Below are positions 10,128 through 18,766 of a stretch of 64,000 nucleotides of DNA, piece by piece. The first letter of the stretch is position 1, and every line of letters starts with the position of its first letter. The DNA comes from Spirochaetia bacterium (GTDB taxonomy: Bacteria > Spirochaetota > Spirochaetia > Sphaerochaetales > Sphaerochaetaceae): NCBI GenBank assembly GCA_022482625.1, contig JAKVOU010000001.1, positions 1,660,784 through 1,724,783 on the forward strand. The letters are read 5' to 3'. Both the position numbers and the translations under genes were made by a program. Under the pieces are notes generated by a model, which saw nothing but the letters and a program-made list of their open reading frames with translations, made no database searches and was not told the DNA's origin.

Positions 10128-12839
10128 TTACCGGTCTCCATATCGTAGGCGGCACACCTGACGATACTCACATTCGGTACAGCTTTTCTTTGAAGGCTGA
10201 GCCCTGAAGTCACCCTTCTGCACACTGTCCACCATAAAGGCAATCTGTTTGTCCAGGAGTTTATCAATTTTCTCAAGAAAATCTGCAGTACAGCCCTCGT
10301 CCCATAGAAAAATGAATTTGCCGTCCCTGATACTATAGTAAGCTGCCGTCTGTGCATTCCAGCCAAAATTCTTCATTATCAACCTGCGATAAATCGGAAA
10401 TTGATAGGAATCAAGCCCCCCTGATTCAACCTGCTGAAGGAACTTGATTCCTGAAGCAATCGGCACCGCCCCTTTTTTATAGTCAATGACCGCATAGCCA
10501 TTTTCTCCATCAGTATGTATGAACCGATCAATCTTTCCAGAGAGCCGGCATCCCAGTTCGGGCAAAGAACAGCTCAGATTTGCTTCTTCCCGACCTTTGC
10601 AACCATCAAAATACTCAGCTTCCTGTGCCAGAATATGAAGCAACTGATCTCCGCCATACAGGTTTTCCAACCAATGGCGTGTAGCAGGCATCGGAGCATC
10701 AGGAGAATTGCAGAACAACTGGAATTCCTGGTCAAATATCAGCTTCAGCAATTTTCGGTATTCTTGTAGATTTGCCCCCTGGAAGGTACCTCCTTCCTTT
10801 TCTACGGTCCGAAAAAATTTCTCATAGATCTTATGCAGGAACGTACCGATTTCCTTGTGGTCAACTTGGTCAATCTCAAAATCCTGCCTTTCAATCTTAA
10901 GCAGATACTTCAGTGCCCAAGCAAAACGGCATCGAAAAAACAGATCCATGCTTGTAGAAGAAAGATTCAGCAGCCCATCTTCTGTACAGAGCCTTGTCGC
11001 TTCATTTTTCAAAAAGCCAGCACCACAGGCTCTGACAGCACTGTCACAGCCTTTTCTTTGCCTGAGTACAGAAACCGATGCTTCTGCCAGCGCGTGTTCC
11101 TGGAATCTTGTACATCGTGCTTCCTGGGTAGAAATATGTCCACCAGTACTCCACATTTTTTCTTCCCAACGATAGGGATCAAGAATTTCAGGTATGTCGG
11201 CTCTTGTACGTTTTCCTAACCCATGTTCAACAAAAAACGGAGGGGGCAGTTGGGCTCCCCGATAATCTTCCTGTGCATAGGAAAAAAAACATTTGCCCTC
11301 ATTGAGGCAATAGTCACTCAATACTGCGGGAGTAAGGTCCTCTTCCTCCCTTAGCCTTGCATCTTCTACAGAAGGAGGTAAAAGAGACAAGGGTCGGTCA
11401 ATGACATGGGCAGCATCATAATTCAACCCCAAGACAAAATGATATGGCACCGTAAGAGAAGCTGACAGAGGATATGGCTGGACCACTACTCCCGTTCCGG
11501 CTTCCTGAGGAACATATGTATCACTGTCAAGCAATTTGATAAATTGTGCATAGAGGGAGCCAAAAGTCGAAAAACCGCAGTGTCCAAGGGATTCTTCCAG
11601 CTCATCAAGCTTACCCATACAGTATCCATAGACATCTTCGCCTTCAGTTCCTTTCCAACCGATCTCACCGAACAGATACTTCTGGAAATGATGCAAACCC
11701 TTCCGCAGGGTATCAATGGTATGGCTACCACATATACCGACAATTTCCTTTTTCAGTTGAAGATACCATTTGCGAAGGGAAAGATCCTCCTTGCGGTCAA
11801 GCTTGTCCAACCAATAGTCACCTTCCCTTGCCAATGCTCCATGGGCAACATTGTACGCTACACCTTTTTTGATCAAGTTCCTTCCCGTTGAGGGATCCGT
11901 GAAAGGAAAAGCAGGATCAAGCAAGAAGGATTTCATGGAATCAAGAGAAAAGCTGTCTTCATAGACCTGTTCGATCCTCTTGAAGAAACGTCCTGCAGGA
12001 TAACAGGTAGGCAACTTTCCCCTATGGTAACTCAACGGAATATCCAGCCTTGCAGCCGTTTCTGCAAAATCTTCTATGGCATCATCAAACGATGTCAATG
12101 TCACCATGATATCCCGAGGTGGGACACCATCATCAAGGAGGCTTGCAATCCTTCGCAATGAAGTCCGCTGTTCGGCAACATAATTCGGAAAAATCTCCAG
12201 CCCCAGATCTTCACGGTTTGTATCCAACGGTTGGTCCAATGCGCCTTGACGTTCTATTTTCCCTTCCATTCCTTCCAACCGATTGAGAAAAGCATAACAT
12301 CCGGCTTTTGCATCTCCACTGAATATCACATAGTGGCGTTCCAAGGTTTCCTTTGGGGCAAAAGCAACCGACGGTCTTTCAAAAAGGGGTTCAAACAAAT
12401 GGTTTTGTTCCAAGAACGCAGTATAAGAACCATAAATATGCTGGATATCCCGCTCCATTGCACTTTCTATGAGATGCTGTTTGAAAACTTCACTGTCAAG
12501 TACTTGCCTGAAAGAAGGCAGAACAGAGGCAATATAGGAAGAAAATCTGTCTACCGCTTCAGGATAACGATCCTTGTCAATGAAATATTCCAATTTCTCG
12601 TGTGTAAGAAAATCCTGACAGAACAATTGCCTGATCAAACCAGTAACCTGGACAAGTCCCGAGTGAGAAGGCAAAAAGATTTTCTGAAAAGTATCCCAAC
12701 TTATTGCCTGGTCACTCAAAATGGCATGTCGTCGGCTATTCTGTACATACGCTACCAGATAAGACCGGGCAACCACTTCATTATGAAAGACACAGACTTT
12801 TCCTTCGTCAAAGGCCTGAAAGACTTTTTGTTCTATCAT
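10128..12839 (-). CDS. addB: AddB-type PD-(D/E)XK nuclease subunit
   Basis: The 903-residue product carries a C-terminal PD-(D/E)XK nuclease domain (LSGKIDRFIH, then AVIDYKKGAV). The cysteines of an iron-sulfur staple are visible: one in FFRCRFAWALKYLL and three in CTECEYRQVC at the C-terminus. It is placed before addA, so the AddB role is the best reading. Unlike Bacillus AddB, no Walker A loop is visible in the first 60 residues (KVCVFHNEVVARSYLVAYVQ occupies that place). ATP use by this subunit therefore seems lost, as in some diverged AddB/RexB proteins. Identity as AddB is partly inferred from context. Confidence 0.82.
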   Translation of the reverse strand: MIEQKVFQAFDEGKVCVFHNEVVARSYLVAYVQNSRRHAILSDQAISWDTFQKIFLPSHSGLVQVTGLIRQLFCQDFLTHEKLEYFIDKDRYPEAVDRFSSYIASVLPSFRQVLDSEVFKQHLIESAMERDIQHIYGSYTAFLEQNHLFEPLFERPSVAFAPKETLERHYVIFSGDAKAGCYAFLNRLEGMEGKIERQGALDQPLDTNREDLGLEIFPNYVAEQRTSLRRIASLLDDGVPPRDIMVTLTSFDDAIEDFAETAARLDIPLSYHRGKLPTCYPAGRFFKRIEQVYEDSFSLDSMKSFLLDPAFPFTDPSTGRNLIKKGVAYNVAHGALAREGDYWLDKLDRKEDLSLRKWYLQLKKEIVGICGSHTIDTLRKGLHHFQKYLFGEIGWKGTEGEDVYGYCMGKLDELEESLGHCGFSTFGSLYAQFIKLLDSDTYVPQEAGTGVVVQPYPLSASLTVPYHFVLGLNYDAAHVIDRPLSLLPPSVEDARLREEEDLTPAVLSDYCLNEGKCFFSYAQEDYRGAQLPPPFFVEHGLGKRTRADIPEILDPYRWEEKMWSTGGHISTQEARCTRFQEHALAEASVSVLRQRKGCDSAVRACGAGFLKNEATRLCTEDGLLNLSSTSMDLFFRCRFAWALKYLLKIERQDFEIDQVDHKEIGTFLHKIYEKFFRTVEKEGGTFQGANLQEYRKLLKLIFDQEFQLFCNSPDAPMPATRHWLENLYGGDQLLHILAQEAEYFDGCKGREEANLSCSLPELGCRLSGKIDRFIHTDGENGYAVIDYKKGAVPIASGIKFLQQVESGGLDSYQFPIYRRLIMKNFGWNAQTAAYYSIRDGKFIFLWDEGCTADFLEKIDKLLDKQIAFMVDSVQKGDFRAQPSKKSCTECEYRQVCRLRYGDR

Positions 12840-12846
12840 GGCATTG

Positions 12847-12855
12847 ATTATAGCA
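12847..12855 (-). promoter_or_regulatory. Extended -10 promoter of addB, predicted leaderless
   Basis: On the minus strand the sequence reads TGCTATAAT (an extended -10), then seven bases, then the addB ATG at 12839. Transcription would begin at or within a base of the A of the ATG. No Shine-Dalgarno sequence precedes the start. This fits a leaderless message. Confidence 0.5.
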
Positions 12856-12878
12856 TACCTTTTTCCTATGATGGAACA

Positions 12879-13757
12879 ATGTTACGGAACTTCTTTCTAC
12901 GACATCTCAGATGGCTTTTGGCCATGTTGCTTAGTTTATCTTTCTTTTATCTCCTGGGACCGGTTATCCTTGCTATGCTGAATCTTGTCCTTACGGATAA
13001 AACAAGTATTGCACTGGCCCTCATCAAAGCCAATATCTGTCACCTCTGCCTGGCTCTAGGTATTCTGTTTTGCCTATCAAATTTGCTGAACTGTACGCTT
13101 TCCCAAGCTATCACTGACGCAGGCCATTTCAGGTGGAACCTTTTCCTGCAGGGATTTGTATCTCTTTTTCTTATCTTTGTTGTTTACCTCGCCATAAGCT
13201 TACAAGCTTATACATCATCATATAGTCCTCCAGATGGGCAATGGACAGCCAGACTTCTGTTGCTCCCCTTGCTTTTGTTATTGACGCCGATCCAAGTCGG
13301 TGCAGAAGAAATAACCTATCGGCTATTTCCCCTGCGCTTCCTGTTCGGACGGCTATGGGGTACAGCAAAGCAAAAGGCAGCGGCTAGTTTTGTCCTTGCC
13401 TTTCTCTTTATGGCAATCCATCTGCATAACCATGAAGTAACGACTTCAACAAATCTGCCTTTGACATTGGGATATTATCTTATCTTCGGATTTGCAGCTA
13501 CCTACATTACATTGGATACAGGAGGATTGGAAGCGGCGTTTGGCATGCATCTGGCAAATAATCTCTACACAACAACAATCTGCAACTATGTGGGGTCAAC
13601 ACTCCCGTCCCTTCCCTTATTCTTGAAAGCAACAGATATGGTCAGTGTTACTGACCTAGCCGTTCTTGCAGTAGCAATGTTGCTTGTATACGTGCTTTGC
13701 CATAGAACTACCAGAAGGAAAAGTGCTATGGTAGATAGCCGAAAAGGAGAACAATAG
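12879..13757 (+). CDS. CPBP-family intramembrane metalloprotease (Abi/Rce1-like)
   Basis: About 292 residues with several hydrophobic segments (around 10-35, 45-70, 85-110, 130-150 and later ones). The CPBP catalytic signature is complete: AEEITYRLF (EExxxR), then AFLFMAIHLHN and FGMHLANNLY with the histidines. Such proteins are membrane proteases, often linked to self-immunity or prenylated-peptide processing; the substrate here is unknown. The open frame extends upstream through addB antisense. The ATG at 12879 is chosen because it directly precedes the first membrane segment and lies outside addB. TTGTTC-17-TAGCAT upstream may be its promoter. It ends 4 bases before the nuclease gene. Confidence 0.8.
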   Translation: MLRNFFLRHLRWLLAMLLSLSFFYLLGPVILAMLNLVLTDKTSIALALIKANICHLCLALGILFCLSNLLNCTLSQAITDAGHFRWNLFLQGFVSLFLIFVVYLAISLQAYTSSYSPPDGQWTARLLLLPLLLLLTPIQVGAEEITYRLFPLRFLFGRLWGTAKQKAAASFVLAFLFMAIHLHNHEVTTSTNLPLTLGYYLIFGFAATYITLDTGGLEAAFGMHLANNLYTTTICNYVGSTLPSLPLFLKATDMVSVTDLAVLAVAMLLVYVLCHRTTRRKSAMVDSRKGEQ

Positions 13758-13761
13758 GAAC

Positions 13762-14784
13762 ATGCCAAGACGAAAAAAACATACTCGGGTAAGGATAATC
13801 ATCATCCTGATACTTGCCTATATCATCCTCAGCATCATCTCCCTGTACTACAAGCCGTTCCAGCTTCCCAATGCAACAGAATCAGTCTCAGGGAAACAGA
13901 TTGCAAACCTAGAGATTCCAAAGTCTGTCGGACAAGACTTCATCACAAAGCATCCGGGCTATACGCTCAGTTACAATGAGAACTATGAAGTTGCTGACTG
14001 GGTAGCTTATGAAATCACCAGGGCTGACATCTATGGGAATGCAACCAGAAGTGATGATTTCAGGATTGACCCGACGATCCCCACGGGAAGCGCGGCATTG
14101 GAAGATTACCGTGGCAGCGGTTATGATCGTGGACATCTGTTGCCTTCTGCTGCAAGAAAGGCCTCTGAGAATGAGCAAAGTGCCACCTTCTACATGTCAA
14201 ACATGTCAATGCAGGCACCGAAATTCAACAGGGGAATCTGGAAGGAACTGGAAGAAACCGTAAGGACCTTTGCTGATAGGGCCGGAAGGGTATATGTAGT
14301 GTCCGGTCCAGTACTTACCGATGGGCCATTCAAAACTGTAGGGAAAGACAAGGTTGCTGTACCAAAAGAATTCTATAAAGTCGTACTTGTTGACAATCCT
14401 GATGAAACAAAAGGCATCGGTTTTATTGTTCCGAACGAAGGCTCGAAAAAAGACCCGAAGGATTTTGCTGTTTCAATCGACAAGGTAGAACAATTGACTG
14501 ATCTGGACTTTTATCCTAATCTACCCGATACCATTGAAAATAAGGTAGAAGCCCAATGCAACGTAAATGATTGGGACTGGAATACATTTTCTGCATCTGG
14601 AAAAGCAGATTCAACGGCAACTGAAAATACATCAACCAAGCCTTCCTATGAAAAACCGGAAGACCAGGCTAAAGATTACCTGAACAAGGTAATGGCAAAT
14701 ATGAAGACAACGACACTATCATTTCTGCTTAAGTATATCAGTGCAGAGAATCTACAGTTACTGGGGATTGATGCTACTTCATGA
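13762..14784 (+). CDS. Exported DNA/RNA non-specific endonuclease (NucA/EndA type)
   Basis: The 340-residue protein has one N-terminal hydrophobic helix (residues about 11-30) after a basic start, so it is a membrane-anchored or secreted protein. The beta-beta-alpha-metal nuclease signature is DRGHLLPSAA, with the catalytic His, and a downstream Asn region MSNMSMQAPKFNRGIWKELE. A Ser/Thr-rich linker and a 40-residue tail follow the nuclease domain. A GGAG site precedes the start. It probably degrades extracellular nucleic acid for nutrition. The link with the adjacent membrane protease is by position only. Confidence 0.9.
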   Translation: MPRRKKHTRVRIIIILILAYIILSIISLYYKPFQLPNATESVSGKQIANLEIPKSVGQDFITKHPGYTLSYNENYEVADWVAYEITRADIYGNATRSDDFRIDPTIPTGSAALEDYRGSGYDRGHLLPSAARKASENEQSATFYMSNMSMQAPKFNRGIWKELEETVRTFADRAGRVYVVSGPVLTDGPFKTVGKDKVAVPKEFYKVVLVDNPDETKGIGFIVPNEGSKKDPKDFAVSIDKVEQLTDLDFYPNLPDTIENKVEAQCNVNDWDWNTFSASGKADSTATENTSTKPSYEKPEDQAKDYLNKVMANMKTTTLSFLLKYISAENLQLLGIDATS

Positions 14785-15311
14785 CAGAAATATGGCTTTT
14801 AGGCTATCATTCTTATAAAAGCATACGAACATAAACAAATTTGTTTTTTTCATGCAATCAAAGGAATTATTTACATCAGTCTATGGCACTCAACAAAATT
14901 GGTATGACAAAGAAAAGGAACATATTCAAGGCTTTGGCTGTTCCCAGCAAAAGAATACCATAGGGTATCAAATCAGAAATCGAAAACTCCTCTCCATATT
15001 GTGCAAAAGAGCCAAAAGAAATTACAATCTGAAATATATGGTTAGACAATCATACTTCAGGTATGCCATTATTAGGCACGACAAAAGCTCATAGGAACAC
15101 TCACCATATAAAAGCTACATGACAAAAATCAAACTTAATCCACTTCTTTAAAAATGAAACAAATTAGCAAAAGTACAAATTGGCTATAAGTTTTTCGTCC
15201 AATTTTTTTGAAAGAGTGATATTATCAAAGCGAAATATGTACCTATTGATTTTAATAATCGGGGACTGGAAAGAACAAGTCCTTTCTGTTATTACAGTAT
15301 GAGGAGCCAAG
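14785..15311. other. AT-rich intergenic stretch before the DUF488 islet
   Basis: No convincing gene was found in these 527 bases. AAACAAATTTGTTT followed by T residues (14833-14850) could be a weak terminator of the nuclease gene. An 80-codon open frame at 14852-15094 has no ribosome site or recognisable protein character. GAGGAG at about 15301 is the ribosome site of the next gene. The shift to AT-rich sequence begins here and continues to about 17200. Confidence 0.5.
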
Positions 15312-16223
15312 ATGTTTACACGCCAAAAAATAGTTTTAAATCTTCTTGATATAGCCAATTGTGAAGTGTCTTCTCTGCAATTGCAGAAATTGATGTTTTT
15401 ATATTCACTTACCGCGGGACAACAAAACCGAGTATACGACTTTGTACCCCATAAATTTGGATGTTATTCTTTCACCCTACATCAGGATCAACGCAAGCTA
15501 GAAGATATGAGATTGATTAAAGTCCGCAGACCTTATGGAGCTGATTATTCTTTCATTTCTCTTATCAAACCGAAATTCGTACCTATAATAAAAAAAGAAA
15601 CTAGAGAAAAGTTGCAGTTGCTTGTAAGAAAATTCATCGGATTATCAGAATCTGAACTGATAGCACAGGTTTATGAAAAGAAACCATACTATGCAATACG
15701 TAGTGATATTCTATCTCATTTTGATAAAAACAAAACCTTGTTAGAAAAGATTGATTTGTTACAGACAAAGTTTGGAAATGAAAAACATTGTTTGTATACT
15801 ATTGGATATGAAAAGAAAAGTTTAGAATCCTTTATAAATGAACTTATAGTACATAACATAAAACTGGTTGTTGATGTAAGAAGAAATGCATATAGCATGA
15901 AACCCAATTTCAAGGGATTTGAATTGGAAAATATATTGGAAAAAACAGACATAGACTATGTCCATATTCCTGAAATAGGTATTGCTTCAGAAGATAGAAA
16001 AACATTTTTACCACAAGGTCAAAGAGAAGAACTTTTCAGACTGTACTATGATTCATTAACAGAAAAGAAAAATTTCGTTGATAAAGTAATAGAATACTAT
16101 CAACAAGGAAATATAGCCCTCATGTGTTTTGAGTTAAATCCTAAGGACTGCCATAGATTACAATTGGCCAAGTTCTGTAAAGCAAATTATCCAGATGATG
16201 AAATTGAAATATGCAATATTTGA
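15312..16223 (+). CDS. Panacea/DUF4065-like domain fused to DUF488
   Basis: Two parts are visible in the 303 residues. Residues 1-130 resemble the Panacea (DUF4065, SocA-like) fold: LQLQKLMFLYSL, then YDFVPHKFGCYSFTLHQDQRKLEDMRLI, the equivalent of the family's K-L-x-Y-F and YGPfS motifs. Residues about 155-300 are a DUF488 domain: YTIGYEKKSLESFINEL, KLVVDVRRNAYS and ALMCFELNPKDCHRLQLAKF, with the conserved Cys and His. Panacea domains serve as antitoxins in known toxin-antitoxin pairs, and DUF488 is of unknown function. Whether this is a defence or TA protein is inference. The base composition is clearly more AT-rich than the surroundings, suggesting transfer. Confidence 0.75.
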   Translation: MFTRQKIVLNLLDIANCEVSSLQLQKLMFLYSLTAGQQNRVYDFVPHKFGCYSFTLHQDQRKLEDMRLIKVRRPYGADYSFISLIKPKFVPIIKKETREKLQLLVRKFIGLSESELIAQVYEKKPYYAIRSDILSHFDKNKTLLEKIDLLQTKFGNEKHCLYTIGYEKKSLESFINELIVHNIKLVVDVRRNAYSMKPNFKGFELENILEKTDIDYVHIPEIGIASEDRKTFLPQGQREELFRLYYDSLTEKKNFVDKVIEYYQQGNIALMCFELNPKDCHRLQLAKFCKANYPDDEIEICNI

Positions 16224-16237
16224 CAAAGGGAAAGGTC

Positions 16238-17077
16238 ATGAAAATTTTAGTCCTTGTTAAAACATATCCACAGCCTTCTAACAGCAGCGGTGAAACAGTT
16301 TGTACAGCAGGAATGACTGAAGATGGGAATTGGATTAGAATTTATCCCATTCCTTTAAGAATGTATAAAGATGAAAAGAATGAATTTAAAAAATGGGATT
16401 GGATTGAAGTTGAGGTAGAAAAGCGTGATCCAAGGTTAGATCCACGCAAAGAATCCTATCATTGTGACTATAGAACCATAAAGGTAGTCGGTTCCATCGG
16501 CACTGAAAACGCTACTTGGAAAACAAGAAAGACCCTTTGCTTGCAACATGGTTACTATACGAGTATTGATAAACTTATCTTGGATTCAAAAACAAAAACT
16601 CCTGGATTTATTTCCCTAGCTGTCTTTAAACCAAAGAAAATAACTCGACTTGTGGTTACTCCTGTTGCTATTGAAGAGCGACAGCAAAAACGTGACGAAA
16701 TTGAAAAAAAATTCAAGCAACAACGAGAACTTTTTCCAGAATTTCAAGTCAATGATATGTGGCAAATGTCAGAAGAATTACCATATTGCTTTCGATATGA
16801 ATTTTTAGACAGCAATGATAAAAGCCATACCATTCAAATTGAGGATTGGGAAATGGGTGCATTATTTCGAAAATACAAAGGCAACGACGAATTGGCCCTT
16901 CAGAAAGTACGGGAAAAATATGAAAAATCCTTTATTGAAAAAAAAGATATATATTTCTTTATGGGTACAGTTTTTAAAAACCATATGAAAAACACAAGAA
17001 ACCCATGGGCAATTATTGGCGTCTTTTATCCTCCCAAAAGTAAATCTCAAAAAGAAATCCAACTTGAATTGTTCTGA
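16238..17077 (+). CDS. Hypothetical protein, partner of the DUF488 gene
   Basis: The function of this 279-residue protein is not recognised. It begins MKILVLVKTYPQPSNSSGET, has a GNWIRIYPIPLR segment and a WIEVEVEKRDPRLDPRKESY segment. It then has a charged middle (EERQQKRDEIEKKFKQQRELF) and ends in a strand-rich AIIGVFYPP. There is no signal peptide or membrane segment. The ATG at 16238 is preferred over an upstream in-frame ATG at 16211, because AAAGGGAAAGG lies just before it. It follows the DUF488 gene by 14 bases and shares its AT-rich composition, so the two act as one unit. Confidence 0.75.
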   Translation: MKILVLVKTYPQPSNSSGETVCTAGMTEDGNWIRIYPIPLRMYKDEKNEFKKWDWIEVEVEKRDPRLDPRKESYHCDYRTIKVVGSIGTENATWKTRKTLCLQHGYYTSIDKLILDSKTKTPGFISLAVFKPKKITRLVVTPVAIEERQQKRDEIEKKFKQQRELFPEFQVNDMWQMSEELPYCFRYEFLDSNDKSHTIQIEDWEMGALFRKYKGNDELALQKVREKYEKSFIEKKDIYFFMGTVFKNHMKNTRNPWAIIGVFYPPKSKSQKEIQLELF

Positions 17078-17657
17078 TTAAGGAAATTTTTTCACGCATC
17101 GACAGGAATAAGCACATATCAACTCCTGTGAGTATATATCAAAATTAATTCTCTAAAAGCATATGCTAAAATTTAAGAATCTATGATTTTTAGTACCTGT
17201 CCTTTCAGTTGTCCCATCCTGGCAGCTTGACCTTCATCCATGTAAGCAACACTCTGTCAATCCTTTGGCTGCTTATTCCTATGGCTCAAGTAACAATACC
17301 CCAAAATCTCATACAACGTTCAGCATTATGCCCTGATCAGCTCGGTACCTCGCTGCAAAACACTCTAAAAATCAGGTGTGCATGTTATGGTGTTTTACCG
17401 GTTTGAAAAATTTCCTTGACATTCACAGCGAAACCCGAAAGTATACTGTCACCGGTCGTCGTCAGACAACCCATGGCACAACTGGAAAACGTACTGCGGT
17501 TAAAAAGACAAATCGGAGTGTCAACCTGCCCCGTGTACCCAAAAATGCAAACTTCTGGAACACAGATCAAACTACTACTGTTACCATAACAAGCCACTGA
17601 TCATATACAATGCAGTATCCCGGAAAAATACAGACAAGGTTATAGGATCTGAAACTT
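17078..17657. other. Non-coding stretch between the DUF488 islet and galE
   Basis: In these 580 bases no gene, RNA gene or mobile element could be recognised on either strand. Composition changes from AT-rich (to about 17200) back to the local average, so the right edge of the islet probably lies here. TTGACA at 17414 is followed by TATACT only after about 20 bases, too long for a standard promoter. Confidence 0.4.
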
Positions 17658-18668
17658 TCAGTCCCTATAGCCATTCGGATTCTTTTTCTGCCAGTTCCAA
17701 GCATCCCTGCACATATCAACAAGGTTTTTCTGTGCACTCCAACCAAGAAGTTTCTTGGCCTTTGAAACATCGGCATAGCAGGTAGCAATATCTCCGGACC
17801 TGCGAGGCACTATGCTATATGGGATAGCAATGCCCGTAGCCTTCTCAAATGCATGGACCATATCAAGTACACTGTAGCCTACTCCAGTTCCCAAGTTGAT
17901 TATCTCAACGCCTTCATGCTGATGCTCACAGGCAGCTACATGCCCGCTGGCAAGATCTACGACATGGATATAATCCCGCACGCCCGTGCCATCAGGAGTC
18001 GGATAGTCATTTCCAAAAACAGACAGTTTCTTAAGTTTACCGACGGCAACCTGACAGATATAGGGCATGAGATTATTCGGAATACCGACAGGATCTTCTC
18101 CGATAAGGCCAGATTCATGTGCCCCTACAGGATTGAAGTAACGCAGCAAGTCTACGGAAACTTCAGGATTGGCATGTGAAAAGTCCTTCAAAATCTGTTC
18201 AATCATATATTTGGTCCATCCATACGGATTGGTACAGCCAGTAGGCATATCTTCTGTAAACGGTACTTTCTCAGACATGCCATAAACTGTTGCAGAAGAA
18301 CTGAACACTATTTTCTTTATCTTGAATTCCTGCATCAGTTCACAGAGAGTCAGCGTCGAATCAAGATTATTGCGATAGTATGCCAAGGGCTTTGTAACAG
18401 ACTCACCTACTGCCTTGTAACCGGCAAAGTGAATGATTGCATCAAAATCGTACGCTTGGAATATTTTTCTCATGGCTTCTTTGTCACATACATCAGCCTT
18501 CATAGAAAGGAATTTCTTTTCCTACGATCCGTTCGACGCGGGCAACTGCCTTCTTTGCGGCTGTTGTAGAAATTATCGACAATAACGGCTTCATGTCCCT
18601 GCTTCCGTCAAAGCAATGCAAGTGTGAGTACCGATGTAACCGGCACCCCCGGTAAGCAGAATTCTCAT
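17658..18668 (-). pseudogene. galE: UDP-glucose 4-epimerase with three single-base insertions
   Basis: The family start MRILLTGGAGYIGTHTCIALTEAG is encoded from the ATG at 18668, after an AGGAGG site. Reading then breaks at an extra G in a GGG run (18597-18599), again at 18549-18550 and again at 18497-18498. Removing one G at each place gives continuous GalE sequence (HEAVIVDNFYNSRKEAVARV, then ADVCDKEAM). The three insertions add up to +3, so the last 281 codons are in the original frame and complete (NPYGWTKYMIEQ holds the catalytic Tyr-x3-Lys). As written, the protein cannot be made from the first start. Assembly or sequencing error is as likely as true decay. Confidence 0.85.
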
Positions 18669-18737
18669 AATCATCCTCCTATGACTGCAAGCATACATTG
18701 CTTATGCAACAAGCAATATGCCATATGTACACGTGTA

Positions 18738-18766
18738 CTATTACTATGGAAACAGACTGTTGTCAA
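18738..18766 (-). promoter_or_regulatory. galE promoter
   Basis: On the minus strand TTGACA (18766-18761) and TAATAG (18743-18738) are 17 bases apart, about 70 bases before the galE ATG. The -35 box overlaps the stop region of the preceding gene. galE therefore has its own promoter within the NusG-paralogue gene run. Confidence 0.65.

Noticed and set aside
12231-12838. N-terminal extension of the CPBP protease frame
   Set aside because: It is antisense to the 5' third of addB and contains no membrane segments; the first sensible start is at 12879.
14852-15094. 80-codon open frame after the nuclease gene
   Set aside because: It lacks a ribosome site, recognisable domains and protein-like composition; it lies in AT-rich non-coding DNA.
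17376-17600. Overlapping short open frames on both strands between the DUF488 islet and galE
   Set aside because: No start signals or family features, and the frames overlap on opposite strands; treated as chance.
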